Assembly: GCF_013403955.1 (NCBI RefSeq)
Contig: NZ_JABFDG010000001.1
Location: 186,001 to 250,000 of the forward strand
Origin: Winogradskyella vidalii
Lineage (GTDB): Bacteria; Bacteroidota; Bacteroidia; Flavobacteriales; Flavobacteriaceae
DNA length: 64,000 nucleotides
Direction: 5' to 3'
In this document: piece by piece, positions 16,568-25,746 of the stretch
Layout: each line of letters begins with the position of its first letter
Numbering within the stretch: position 1 is the first letter of the stretch
Notes under the pieces: generated by a model
Seen by the model: the letters and a program-made list of their open reading frames with translations, nothing else
Databases searched by the model: none
What the model was told of the DNA's origin: nothing
Position numbers and translations under genes: made by a program

Positions 16568-17797
16568 ATGATTCGCTGGATACTTTTTGCCATTCTATTT
16601 ATATTATTGACCCTTTATGGTTTTCAAGCTGTGAAAACCGTAACCAAACAAACTTGGGTGTATTATTTGTTTTTTGGTATCGCTATTATTGTTGCTGGTA
16701 ACTTTATTTTTCAATTTGCATTATCTAGTGAAGGGCGTGTGTTAACACCACGAAAGAGTTATGCGTTTGGCTTCTTACTGACCTTTATGGCATTCAACTT
16801 AGTGCTAATCCCTTTTTTAATAGGTGAAGATATTATAAGAGGTGCCATAGGTCTTTATGAAAAAAGATTGTCACCAAAGGAAGTTTTTCATTTGCCATCA
16901 CGACGAAAATTTATAAGTCAAATTGCCTTAGGGTTAGCAGCTATTCCGTTTTCATCACTTTTATATGGAATGTATAAAGGAAAATACGATTTTAGAGTGC
17001 TCAATTATACCTTGCATTTTGAGGATTTACCCGATGCTTTTGACGGTTATAGGATAACACAGATTAGTGATATACATTCGGGTAGTTTTGATGATAAGAA
17101 TAAGATAGCATATGCCATTGACTTAATTAATGAACAGGCCTCTGATGTGTTATTGTTTACAGGAGATATGGTAAATAATAAAGCATCAGAAATGTTGCCG
17201 TGGATGGATACCTTTTCGAAATTGAAAGCTAAAGATGGTAAATTTTCTGTTTTAGGAAATCATGATTATGGTGATTATGTAGATTGGAATACCCATGCTG
17301 AAAAATCACAGAATCTTGAAGATTTAAAAACCATTCAAAAAGACATTGGTTTTGATTTGTTGTTAAATGAAAGTCGTTATCTCGAAAAAGACGGTCAGCG
17401 ATTGGCATTGGTTGGTGTTGAAAATTGGGGGAAAGGTGGTTTTAAAAAAGCAGGTGATTTAGAAAAAGCAGCCTCGAAAATTCAGCCTGATGATTTTAAA
17501 ATCTTGATGTCCCACGATCCAAGCCATTGGGAAGCGAAAGTGTTAAACGACCCGTATCATTATCACCTCACTTTAAGTGGTCATACCCACGGCATGCAAT
17601 TTGGCATTGAAATTCCGGGATGGGTTAAATGGAGTCCTGCTAAATGGCGCTACAAACAATGGGCAGGCATCTATACAGAATCTGGTCAACACATTAATGT
17701 CAATAGAGGTTTTGGCTTTTTAGGTTTTCCTGGTCGTGTGGGTATTTGGCCAGAAATCACGGTTATTGAACTTAAAAAAGGTTCAAAAGAGGTCTAA
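16568..17797 (+). CDS. Membrane-anchored metallophosphoesterase, YaeI-like
   Basis: A 409-residue protein. The first 140 residues hold three or four membrane segments, then a basic 'PSRRKFISQIALG' stretch, and the catalytic domain follows (about 150-400). All metallophosphoesterase motifs are present: 'ITQISDIHSG' (D-x-H), 'LFTGDMVNN' (GD), 'VLGNHDYG' (GNHD), 'LMSHDPSHW' and 'LSGHTHGMQFG' (GHxH). This set binds two metal ions. The YaeI/LpxH-like branch acts on phosphodiester bonds, often in lipids; the true substrate is not known. It is monocistronic as far as can be seen. Confidence 0.88.
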   Translation: MIRWILFAILFILLTLYGFQAVKTVTKQTWVYYLFFGIAIIVAGNFIFQFALSSEGRVLTPRKSYAFGFLLTFMAFNLVLIPFLIGEDIIRGAIGLYEKRLSPKEVFHLPSRRKFISQIALGLAAIPFSSLLYGMYKGKYDFRVLNYTLHFEDLPDAFDGYRITQISDIHSGSFDDKNKIAYAIDLINEQASDVLLFTGDMVNNKASEMLPWMDTFSKLKAKDGKFSVLGNHDYGDYVDWNTHAEKSQNLEDLKTIQKDIGFDLLLNESRYLEKDGQRLALVGVENWGKGGFKKAGDLEKAASKIQPDDFKILMSHDPSHWEAKVLNDPYHYHLTLSGHTHGMQFGIEIPGWVKWSPAKWRYKQWAGIYTESGQHINVNRGFGFLGFPGRVGIWPEITVIELKKGSKEV

Positions 17798-18049
17798 TAC
17801 TACATTTAACATGTGGTGATATCTAAGGCTTGACGCTCTTTTTTAGTCGAAAGGCTTGTTGTTAATCAAATATTGATTTTTAATATATTTAAACATATTT
17901 CATTTTCTAGAGGGGGCATCTGTATTGAAATTGGTGTAATTGTAAAGAATTGCTTATTTTTATGAAATAAGTACTTACTTAAAATGGCTTAATATTCAAT
18001 TTTGAGTTAGGTTTTAAAGTACTTATGTATTTGACTAAAACACTAGCGT

Positions 18050-18346
18050 ATGTCAAAATTTGGGGAATTAATAGATGTTGAAATTCCAGTTCTTTTGGAC
18101 TTCTACACAGAGGCTAATGGTCAATCCTTAGCAATGCATCCTATACTTAAGGATGTTGCGGCTGCTTTAGGCGATAAGGCTAAAGTGATTAAGATTGATG
18201 TGGCTAAAAATAAAGAGCTCGCAGAAGCCCTGCGCGTTAAGAGTTTGCCGACTTTAATTATCTATAAAAAAGGTGAAATGAAATGGCGCCATAGCGGTGA
18301 ACAAGATGCTAATGCATTGATTAATATTATGCAAGAGTACGTTTAA
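18050..18346 (+). CDS. Thioredoxin-fold protein lacking the CxxC active site
   Basis: A 98-residue protein with thioredoxin layout: 'IPVLLDFYTEANGQS', the following helix 'AMHPILKDVAAAL', 'VIKIDVAKNKELAEAL', the cis-proline loop 'SLPTLIIYKKGE' and a terminal helix. At the place of WCGPC it reads ANGQS, so both redox cysteines are missing; there is no cysteine anywhere in the protein. It has no signal peptide and should be cytoplasmic. Without cysteines it cannot act as a thiol-disulfide reductase; a binding or chaperone-like role is inferred only. Confidence 0.85.
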   Translation: MSKFGELIDVEIPVLLDFYTEANGQSLAMHPILKDVAAALGDKAKVIKIDVAKNKELAEALRVKSLPTLIIYKKGEMKWRHSGEQDANALINIMQEYV

Positions 18347-18459
18347 TAAAAATCTAAGAGGTTAAAATCTCATTATTAGGAAAATAGACTTATTTGTATT
18401 TCGGTGTTTTATTGAATTAAGCCTATAGAATCCTTATTTCGTTAAGATTCAAGTGCTTT

Positions 18460-19128
18460 TTAGATGCAATTTAAACTCTTAAAACAGAATCCACGTGCAC
18501 TGAAATATTCTAAAACTTTTGGTAGTACATATTCTAAATTTCTTGATGCTTTTACACTATCATGAAATACAATAATACTGCCTTCTTTGGCCGTAGAAGT
18601 TACATTTTTAAGGCATGTTTTTTCGCTCACTCCAGTATCCCAATCATAGGATAGTATATCCCATAAGATAATTTTGTACCCTAACGTTCTAAGCTGTTTA
18701 CTTTGGCTAGATTTAAATTTACCGTAAGGCGGTCTAAAAAGGTTTACGTTAGATTTGCAATTAGTGATTTCAGGAGCTTTGATATATGAATCTATGGCAT
18801 TTTGGTTTTTTTCAACATCCAGAAGGTAATCCTCTGTTCTGTGTTTCCAGCCTTTTAAATGATTGTACGTGTGATTGCCTATAGTATGTCCTTCATTTAT
18901 GGTATGTTGAAAAATTTCAGGGTGCTTTTTAATGTTATTTCCAATACAAAAAAACGTTGCTTTTGCGTTGTACTTTTTTAAAACTGATAACACCCACTCT
19001 GTAATTTCAGGTGTTGGGCCATCGTCAAAGGTTAAATAAAGTGCTTTTTTTGAAGTGTCCATATTCCAGGTAAAATTTGGGAACAGTGCTTTTACAAAGT
19101 CGGGCGTTTTAACTGGAATAATCTTCAT
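18460..19128 (-). CDS. Polysaccharide deacetylase (NodB/CE4 family)
   Basis: A 222-residue single-domain CE4 enzyme. Conserved motifs are intact: 'YLTFDDGP' (catalytic base D and metal D), 'HTIGNHTYNH' (H-x3-H metal ligands), 'LFRPPYGKF', 'ILWDILSYDWD' and 'IIVFHDS' (catalytic His). No signal peptide is evident, which suggests either cytoplasmic action or an uncleaved N-terminus. It starts 6 bp after the stop of the DUF2723 gene, so both are probably one operon. CE4 enzymes remove N- or O-acetyl groups from cell-wall or surface glycans; the substrate is unknown. Confidence 0.9.
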   Translation of the reverse strand: MKIIPVKTPDFVKALFPNFTWNMDTSKKALYLTFDDGPTPEITEWVLSVLKKYNAKATFFCIGNNIKKHPEIFQHTINEGHTIGNHTYNHLKGWKHRTEDYLLDVEKNQNAIDSYIKAPEITNCKSNVNLFRPPYGKFKSSQSKQLRTLGYKIILWDILSYDWDTGVSEKTCLKNVTSTAKEGSIIVFHDSVKASRNLEYVLPKVLEYFSARGFCFKSLNCI

Positions 19129-19134
19129 GTTAAT

Positions 19135-22100
19135 TTATGGCTCAGGAATAAATTGATCAATCGTATCTTTAATGGCGTTCTGTATATCGATATCATCAGG
19201 AACTTCTGGTAATTCGTCTTCATCACTATAACGATTCATAAGCTCATCAAAAAGACTTAGGTAGCTATTGAATTTTCGTGTTTCATTTAAAGCAAATTCC
19301 TCATCATTATAGATAACGAGAATATCAATTAGTGATCGGTAACGTTGAATATCCATATAAATATCTTCGCCTACCACCATTTCTTGGTCATCTAAAGGAA
19401 GACTACTGTAATAGGCTAAGTTTTCCTGATATTTTTCTGCAACATCCTTGTAAAGCGCCCGTCCTTTTTCTACGTTTCCTATTTCGTAATAAGCACTAAC
19501 ATAAGGCTCGAGTAAGGAGTAAAAGCCAAACTTATCTACAGGCATTTTTTCCATAGCGATGTCTGCAATTTCTTCAGCTTCGTCTAGTTTGTCTTCATTA
19601 ATGAGTTCTTCAATTAAACGTGCTAGGTTTCCTCTATAGGTAATACCGTTTCTTCGGGTTTCAATGTCGTAATACATCTCTTCGCCACTGCCGCCCCATT
19701 TCCAGTTCTTCACCATATCGTACATCAAATCAGGGTCAACACGGCCCATATCGTAAGGATTAGCTCGGTCTACAGGTGTTTTAATTGGCACGAGTTTATA
19801 ACACATACCATCGAGCTGTAAGTAATCTTTTAACCATACATAATCTTCGGCTCCAAAAGCACCACCAGTAAAATAGATAGGGCGTTCCCAATTATTGTTA
19901 GCCAAGATATCTAACATTAAAAGACGGTTTTTATAGATATAGCTCCCTTCAATTTGCATATAAAGGTTGTCAACTATTTTATCAGCGTCTTTAGGTTTTA
20001 CGAGTCCTTTTTTAAGCACGACATCTTTGTTAACAGGAATGCTAATATTTCGTGTCGGGAAATAATTAGAGTTAACTAAATGTTTAGGATATAGACTAGG
20101 GTCTTCACCTTGTCTTTCTGCTACATACCTAAACTTTGTATTTGGTCGCTCACTAGAGACAAAATCCATAAAATCTTTTATCGGTAAGGTGTCCTTAGTG
20201 ATTTCTCTTCTAATAATAACATCTCTTGTACCTCCTCGATATTGCTCGTGTGTTAATTGAGACGGAATAGGATCACTATCGTACGCTTTGCGTTTCATTT
20301 GGTCAATGTACCAATCGGTTTGAAATAAGCTTGTATTTACGACTCTAACATCGGTACGTACACCTTCAATTTCTTGTAAATACCAAAGAGGAAAGGTATC
20401 ATTATCTCCAATGGTAAATAAAATGGCATTAGGAGCACAAGACTCTAAATATTTACGAGCCATGGAATTGGTAGTGTATTTACCAGAGCGATCGTGATCG
20501 TCCCAGTTATTAGCGGCTAAAATACCAGGTACAATAACAAGGCAAGCTAAGGTAATTGCTGGCGCTAAAAATTTTGTTTTAATACTCGCTTTTAAAAGAT
20601 CATAGATGGCATAGACACCAAAACCAATCCAAATAGCAAATACATAAAAAGAACCTACAACGGAGTAGTCACGCTCTCTTGGTTCAAATGGTCTTACATT
20701 GGTGTAAAATTGAATCGCAATACCTGTAAGTAAAAAGAACACTAATAAGACCCAAAAACGCTTTAAATCATTATACATCAAGAAAAAGAAGCCTATTAAA
20801 CCGAGTATTAATGGTAAAAAATAATAGGTGTTTCTAGCTTTGTTTTCTAAAACATCGGTAGGTAAATTATCTTGAGATATGCCTACGGTCCAACTGTCTA
20901 TAAAGTTGATTCCAGAAATCCAATTTCCGTTTTTATGGTTGTAGCGTCCTTGGATATCGTCTTGTCTTCCTGTGAAATTCCACATAAAATAACGCCAGTA
21001 CATATACCCAAATTGGTATTGAAACATGTACGTAATGTTATCCATAAATGTAGGTTTCTCAATGATTAAGTATTGTTGTCCATAGCGACTTAAAAACTGA
21101 TTAAAACCTTCATAATCAATTTCACCATTGGCAACACGGGTTCTAAAATCATAAACCAATTGGTCAAATTGTTGTTTTTCTCCCAACGCATATTGTCCTG
21201 CTTGTTCTTCCGTTAAGCCCGCATTTAATGCTTCATTGTAAGCCCTTGTTTGTAGATTGGGGTCAACTTTAAAGTCAATTAAACCCGTAAAGATCATATA
21301 GTTCTCTGCATGTTCTGAACTCCACATACGAGGTAAAATTGACGCATGTTCATGGTTGTAATTTTGCTTACTTTTCTCCCAATCGTTTATAATAATATAC
21401 TTCCCCGTTTCCTCATCGCGTTCGTAGTTCTTTTTGTCATCTACAAACGGTTCCTCTTTATCTTGGCCAGAGTATACTTCGGTAAACATTGGGCCATAAA
21501 AAAGGTGTGTTTCTGGGTATTGCTCTAAATTGTAATAAGCTAAAAGTTCTCTGGCATCAGAAGGGTTGTTTTCATTAATAACAACATTGGCGTTTGCACG
21601 TATAGGAAGCATCATCCAAGAAGAGAATCCGATGAAGATAAACATCAAACAAAGTACAAGTGTATTAGCGTGTTTTAAGTCTTTTTTTCGGGTGTAGTTT
21701 AAGCCAAAATAAAATAAAGCAATGACCATTAACCCTGTGATGATGGTCCCTGAGTTGAAGGGTAAACCAACAGAATTTACAAAAAACACCTCTAAGTAAC
21801 CGAAGAGTTTTAGGGTTGATGGTAGTAATAATTTGAATATAAAAAGTAGAATAGCAGCAGAAGCAATATTTGCAATGATGAAATTCTTAATGGTAATTGT
21901 TTTGTAATTTTTAAAATAATAGAGTAATCCAATAGCAGGAATGGTAAGTAATCCCATAAAGTGAACTCCGAAAGATAAGCCGATAACAAAGGCAATTAAA
22001 ATTAACCAACGGTTACCTCGAGGTTTGTTCATGTCTTGTTCCCAACGTAGTCCTAAGTAAAATAAGATGGCCATTATTAAGGTTGCCATGGCGTAAACTT

Positions 22101-22536
22101 CGGTTTCTACGGCGTTAAACCAAAACGAATCTGTAAACGTAAATGCTAAACTTCCTACTAAAGCACTTCCTAAAATTGCTAATGCTTTATTTGTGTTTTT
22201 ATCTTCATTGAATCTCGTAAGTTTAACGAGAAGTAATGTGATGGTCCAAAACATAAAAAGAATGGTAAATGCACTCGCAACACCACTCATCATATTCATT
22301 ATCATTCCAATTTGCGAAGGTTCTAGAGCAAATAGAGAGAAAAAGGCACCAAACATTTGAAATAAAGGCGCTCCAGGTGGGTGACCTACTTGCAATTTAG
22401 AAGAGGTTAGGATGTATTCTCCGGCATCCCAAAAACTAACAGTTGGTTCAATGGTGAGTGCATATACGACGCATGCTACGGCAAAAACAAGCCATCCGAG
22501 AATGTTGTTCCACTTTTTAAAGTTAAATTCTGTCAT
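19135..22536 (-). CDS. DUF2723 multi-pass membrane protein, TMEM260-like glycosyltransferase candidate
   Basis: A 1133-residue protein. The N-terminal third (about 1-340) contains many membrane segments and the DUF2723 landmarks: 'TVSFWDAGEYI' with an acidic D-E near residue 37 and 'GHPPGAPLFQMFGAFF'. More membrane segments follow at about 575-680, and the last 450 residues are a soluble, probably periplasmic, helical domain including 'FTIGDNDTFPLWYLQ'. DUF2723 is the bacterial relative of human TMEM260, an O-mannosyltransferase, so a lipid-linked sugar transferase acting on exported proteins is likely by homology but not proven for Bacteroidota. It is first in an operon with the deacetylase gene. 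Confidence 0.88.
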   Translation of the reverse strand: MTEFNFKKWNNILGWLVFAVACVVYALTIEPTVSFWDAGEYILTSSKLQVGHPPGAPLFQMFGAFFSLFALEPSQIGMIMNMMSGVASAFTILFMFWTITLLLVKLTRFNEDKNTNKALAILGSALVGSLAFTFTDSFWFNAVETEVYAMATLIMAILFYLGLRWEQDMNKPRGNRWLILIAFVIGLSFGVHFMGLLTIPAIGLLYYFKNYKTITIKNFIIANIASAAILLFIFKLLLPSTLKLFGYLEVFFVNSVGLPFNSGTIITGLMVIALFYFGLNYTRKKDLKHANTLVLCLMFIFIGFSSWMMLPIRANANVVINENNPSDARELLAYYNLEQYPETHLFYGPMFTEVYSGQDKEEPFVDDKKNYERDEETGKYIIINDWEKSKQNYNHEHASILPRMWSSEHAENYMIFTGLIDFKVDPNLQTRAYNEALNAGLTEEQAGQYALGEKQQFDQLVYDFRTRVANGEIDYEGFNQFLSRYGQQYLIIEKPTFMDNITYMFQYQFGYMYWRYFMWNFTGRQDDIQGRYNHKNGNWISGINFIDSWTVGISQDNLPTDVLENKARNTYYFLPLILGLIGFFFLMYNDLKRFWVLLVFFLLTGIAIQFYTNVRPFEPRERDYSVVGSFYVFAIWIGFGVYAIYDLLKASIKTKFLAPAITLACLVIVPGILAANNWDDHDRSGKYTTNSMARKYLESCAPNAILFTIGDNDTFPLWYLQEIEGVRTDVRVVNTSLFQTDWYIDQMKRKAYDSDPIPSQLTHEQYRGGTRDVIIRREITKDTLPIKDFMDFVSSERPNTKFRYVAERQGEDPSLYPKHLVNSNYFPTRNISIPVNKDVVLKKGLVKPKDADKIVDNLYMQIEGSYIYKNRLLMLDILANNNWERPIYFTGGAFGAEDYVWLKDYLQLDGMCYKLVPIKTPVDRANPYDMGRVDPDLMYDMVKNWKWGGSGEEMYYDIETRRNGITYRGNLARLIEELINEDKLDEAEEIADIAMEKMPVDKFGFYSLLEPYVSAYYEIGNVEKGRALYKDVAEKYQENLAYYSSLPLDDQEMVVGEDIYMDIQRYRSLIDILVIYNDEEFALNETRKFNSYLSLFDELMNRYSDEDELPEVPDDIDIQNAIKDTIDQFIPEP

Positions 22537-22639
22537 GAAAACCTTTCTTAATAATGAGGGCGAATTTACTAATTATTAGATTAATGCCTACTTTTTTTAA
22601 GTTAACCTTAAGTATTTTAAAATATTTTTCATTTTTAGT

Positions 22640-22669
22640 TTGCCTAAATGAAACTTTGTTTTAAATTTG
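22640..22669 (+). promoter_or_regulatory. Bacteroidetes-type promoter of tRNA-Gln
   Basis: TTG at 22640-22642, 19-bp spacer, TAAATTTG at 22662-22669. This is a full match to TTG-N(17-23)-TAnnTTTG. The bases after it, CATCC, are the same as in the tRNA-Leu promoter. Confidence 0.8.
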
Positions 22670-22688
22670 CATCCTCAAAATGAGATAT

Positions 22689-22761
22689 TGGCCTATGGTG
22701 TAACTGGCAACACATTGGTTTTTGGTACCAAAGAGTCTAGGTTCGATCCCTAGTGGGCCAA
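22689..22761 (+). tRNA. tRNA-Gln (anticodon TTG)
   Basis: Cloverleaf folds by eye: acceptor TGGCCTA with TGGGCCA (one wobble), anticodon stem TTGGT/ACCAA enclosing TTTTGGT, so the anticodon is TTG; T arm with GTTCGATCC. The discriminator is A and CCA is not encoded. A terminator follows at once. Confidence 0.95.
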
Positions 22762-22762
22762 C

Positions 22763-22801
22763 AAAATCCTAATTCGTTTACGAATTAGGATTTTTCTTTT
22801 T
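22763..22801 (+). terminator. Rho-independent terminator after tRNA-Gln
   Basis: Perfect 12-bp stem (aatcctaattcg with its complement), TTTA loop, then a T-rich tail. It starts 2 bp after the tRNA. Confidence 0.9.
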
Positions 22802-22893
22802 TATAGCATATTGTTAAAATTATTTGATTTTTTAGAATCCCCCTTAGCTTCTCAGACGATATAAACATAGATTATTACAATCAATCATCATGT

Positions 22894-22929
22894 AAAATGA
22901 GCTTCTAGCGTCTAGAGCTCATTTTTTTT
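22894..22929 (+). terminator. Orphan terminator-like hairpin
   Basis: Stem aaaatgagc / gctcatttt plus inner tctag / ctaga around a CGT loop, with one bulged T, followed by eight Ts. No gene precedes it on this strand except tRNA-Gln, which already has its own terminator, so it may end a small RNA from 22802-22893 or act as a back-up. Confidence 0.55.
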
Positions 22930-23322
22930 GCTCTTAACTTTATATTCTGTTGAAAATCATATTTTTGAAAAATTATTTTTTATGTAAACACAAAGTTATC
23001 AATAAGTTATGAACAAAAAATGTGTTTTTGGTCGATGATAACGACCGTTTAGTCGAGGATTTTTTTGGCGCTTTCAGAAATACGTTTATATTTGTAATTC
23101 TTAATAACCCCTCAGTATATTTATTAAGACCTATTTTAATCCATTTGACTGTTAAGCTATTAGGCATACATCTTGCTTAGAAAAACATCCCTCGTTTTTA
23201 ATTTCAGTATCATTTTAGGTTTCGCCTAAAAAAGTTAATAATCCATTTATAACCCTTATTGTATCGCTTTGCGCTACACTTATAATTGTTAACTAAATTT
23301 TTAACCCTAAAATTATATACTT
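22930..23322. other. Non-coding gap before a small secreted-peptide gene
   Basis: About 390 bp. It contains a short hairpin (tttaggtttcgcctaaa, near 23215-23231) and AT-rich sequence. No convincing gene was seen; a minus-strand frame at 22973-23167 has no protein-like features. It may hold the leader of the gene at 23323. Confidence 0.4.
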
Positions 23323-23499
23323 ATGAAAACCCTAAAAATTACTATTGCTTTAATTGCTGTATCATTATTAACTGTTTCAGGTGTGAAATCTGATGCTGTT
23401 GCTGCTTCTTCGGATGAGAATCCTACTGTTAAAGAACAAACTAATTATGATTTGTTAGCACATTCAAAAATTAGACTGAAAATTAAAACTCAAGCATAA
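23323..23499 (+). CDS. 58-residue exported peptide of unknown function
   Basis: A short gene of 58 codons. It encodes MKTLKITIALIAVSLLTVSG followed by a small, polar mature region ending in 'SKIRLKIKTQA'. The N-terminus has a signal-peptide layout (basic start, hydrophobic core), though a clear cleavage site is not certain. A terminator lies 27 bp downstream, which supports a real, separate transcript. The basic beta-like tail resembles that of the small exported protein at 14205-14465. Confidence 0.65.
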   Translation: MKTLKITIALIAVSLLTVSGVKSDAVAASSDENPTVKEQTNYDLLAHSKIRLKIKTQA

Positions 23500-23525
23500 A
23501 ACAAATTGTTTTTTATAAAAACAAA

Positions 23526-23553
23526 TAGCCTACTTATTTTAAGTGGGCTTTTG
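23526..23553 (+). terminator. Terminator of the 58-residue peptide gene
   Basis: Stem gcctactt / aagtgggc (one wobble pair), ATTTT loop, followed by a short T-run. Confidence 0.75.
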
Positions 23554-23602
23554 TGTGTTTATAGGTCTTAATCAATTAAAAAGTCTTTTTCCTAATTTAG
23601 AC

Positions 23603-23610
23603 TATATTTG
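23603..23610 (+). promoter_or_regulatory. Candidate -7 box for the histidine kinase gene
   Basis: TATATTTG fits TAnnTTTG, 26 bp before the ATG at 23637. No clear TTG -33 element was seen. Confidence 0.45.
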
Positions 23611-23636
23611 ATTTTCAAAATCATTATTGGATCTAA

Positions 23637-25673
23637 ATGCGTTACTACTTAAATTTACTATTCCTAATCTTTTTTGGTGTCACATTTTCTCAGCATCAAA
23701 ATCTAACGCCATTAGATAGTATTATTAAATTACGAGAACTCTCTCAAAATGAAGAATTAGCTAAAGATGTAAGGATAAAATATGCAAAAAGAGCCGTTAG
23801 CTTATCTAACGAATTTAATAAAGATACAACTCGATTGGCAAGTGGGAGAAATTTAGGCTTGTTGTATGATAAATTGGAAAAAATAGATTTGTGGCAACAA
23901 CAAAATTCGAAAAACTTATTGCTAGCAACTAAAGTTTCTGATACCTTAGCTTTAGCTGTCGCCAATTTTAATATAGGTCTCGCGAAGCATTTTTATGAAA
24001 CGCAATATGATAGCGCCTATTATTATTATAAAGATGCCCTTAAGTATTACATTCATCTCGGTGATTCTGAAATTGTAGGCTCGTTATATCTTTATATTGC
24101 TGAAATTCAAAATACAGAAAAAGTATATATCAGTAGTGAAGAAAACGCCATAAATGCTTTAAAAATATTCAATAGCTTACCAGAAACTGAAGCGAGTAAA
24201 GATGACATGTGGATTGTTTATAACCTTTTAGGTGTTGTTTCACTTAATTTAGGACATTATAATAAATCTTTGGAATATCATAAAAAAGCATTAGATGTGG
24301 CTAGTGATATGGAAGACGGGATGTATAATAAAACCGTATCCTATAACAATCAGGCATACCTATATAATAAACTAGAGAATTATGAAGAGGCCATTCGACT
24401 TTATAATGAGTTAATTGATTTACGATCGGTTTACGAAGTTTATGACCCAACATTTTATCCTTTAATCATAGACAATCTTGCGTATACAAAAGTACTTGCT
24501 GGTCACACGGATTTTGATAACATTGAAGCAATGTTTTATGAGGCTTATGATATTAGTACGAATTTAAATGATGATATTACCAAACTCGCTATCACCATTG
24601 ATTTAGCTAAATACTATAATCATCGTAAAATTAATGATTCTACTTTGGTTTATTCACAAAAAGCTTATAAGCTATCTAAAAGGCTTTCTTCAAATGAAAT
24701 TTTATTAGAATCGATGATTCTACTATCTGAAATAAAAAGTGGCGATGAAGGAAAGAAATATTTAAAAGAGTATATAAAACTTACCGATAGTTTATTATAT
24801 GTTGAGCGAAATGTGAGAAACAAATTTGCTCGAATTGAACTTGAAACAGACCAATTAGAAGCTAAAAACAAACAGATTTCTAAAGAAAACCTTTACTTGT
24901 TAATCTTATCAGCGGGGCTTTTGCTCACTGTGATATTGGTTTACGTAGTTATTTCTCAACGATCAAAAAACAGGAAGTTAAAGTTAGCGCAAGTACAGCA
25001 AAGAGCTAATGAGGACATTTACAACCTAATGCTTACTCAGCAAGAAAAAATAGATGAAGCACGCGCTAAGGAGAAAATTAGAGTGTCAAAAGAACTCCAT
25101 GATGGTGTTTTAGGAAAACTTTTTGGTGTGCGATTAAGCTTAGATAGCATCAATTTTAAAGAAGGAAAAGAAGCGATTTTAGCGCGCGCAAAATATATTG
25201 ACCAACTTCAGGCTATTGAGCAAGATATTCGTAAAATATCACATGAATTAAATATGGATTTTGTGTCGGGTTCTGGTTATATTGATATTTTAACCGAGTT
25301 GATTGAAAACCAGTCTCAGGCTTATAATTTAGGATGCGAATTCAACTCCTCTGATGCTATAAATTGGGATTTGGTGAGTAATAAAATCAAAATTAATATG
25401 TATCGGATTATTCAAGAGTCCATGCAAAATATCTACAAACATGCTAAAGCAAATACGATTAAAATTAGTATTTCATTAGAAAAAGACTTAATTTGCTTAG
25501 GTATTATTGATGATGGAGAAGGCTTTGATACTTCTAAAAGTAAAAAAGGGATTGGCTTAAAAAACATGACCTCCCGTGTAGCAGATATCTACGGTAATAT
25601 AAGCTTCAATTCTCAATCTAACAGTGGTACAGAAATAAGTGTTAAGATTCCATATTTAAACCAACCAACATAA
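23637..25673 (+). CDS. TPR sensor histidine kinase (HisKA_3 / NarL type)
   Basis: A 678-residue kinase. It begins with a signal peptide (LNLLFLIFFGVTFSQ), then a helical TPR-type sensor region (about 30-410) that should be periplasmic. One membrane segment (about 420-442, LLILSAGLLLTVILVYVVIS) leads to a coiled linker and the kinase core. His488 lies in 'KELHDGVLGKLFG', the HisKA_3 phospho-acceptor motif. The ATPase domain shows 'IIQESMQNIYKHAKA' (N box), 'GIIDDGEGFD' (G1) and 'KGIGLKNM' (G2). The matching response regulator follows after 73 bp on the same strand. Confidence 0.9.
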   Translation: MRYYLNLLFLIFFGVTFSQHQNLTPLDSIIKLRELSQNEELAKDVRIKYAKRAVSLSNEFNKDTTRLASGRNLGLLYDKLEKIDLWQQQNSKNLLLATKVSDTLALAVANFNIGLAKHFYETQYDSAYYYYKDALKYYIHLGDSEIVGSLYLYIAEIQNTEKVYISSEENAINALKIFNSLPETEASKDDMWIVYNLLGVVSLNLGHYNKSLEYHKKALDVASDMEDGMYNKTVSYNNQAYLYNKLENYEEAIRLYNELIDLRSVYEVYDPTFYPLIIDNLAYTKVLAGHTDFDNIEAMFYEAYDISTNLNDDITKLAITIDLAKYYNHRKINDSTLVYSQKAYKLSKRLSSNEILLESMILLSEIKSGDEGKKYLKEYIKLTDSLLYVERNVRNKFARIELETDQLEAKNKQISKENLYLLILSAGLLLTVILVYVVISQRSKNRKLKLAQVQQRANEDIYNLMLTQQEKIDEARAKEKIRVSKELHDGVLGKLFGVRLSLDSINFKEGKEAILARAKYIDQLQAIEQDIRKISHELNMDFVSGSGYIDILTELIENQSQAYNLGCEFNSSDAINWDLVSNKIKINMYRIIQESMQNIYKHAKANTIKISISLEKDLICLGIIDDGEGFDTSKSKKGIGLKNMTSRVADIYGNISFNSQSNSGTEISVKIPYLNQPT

Positions 25674-25746
25674 TTTGGATACTGTATAATTTTATTTTTA
25701 AAGTTTATGATGTGTGCCAAATGTGATAAAAAAGAACTATAACCAC

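Noticed and set aside
22973..23167. 64-codon minus-strand frame in the gap after tRNA-Gln
   Set aside because: Lys/Ser-rich, no domain or signal, overlaps an AT-rich non-coding region.
25714..25746. GTG start of the response regulator
   Set aside because: The extra 11 residues carry no receiver-domain structure, and the ATG at 25747 gives the usual short lead before the first strand.
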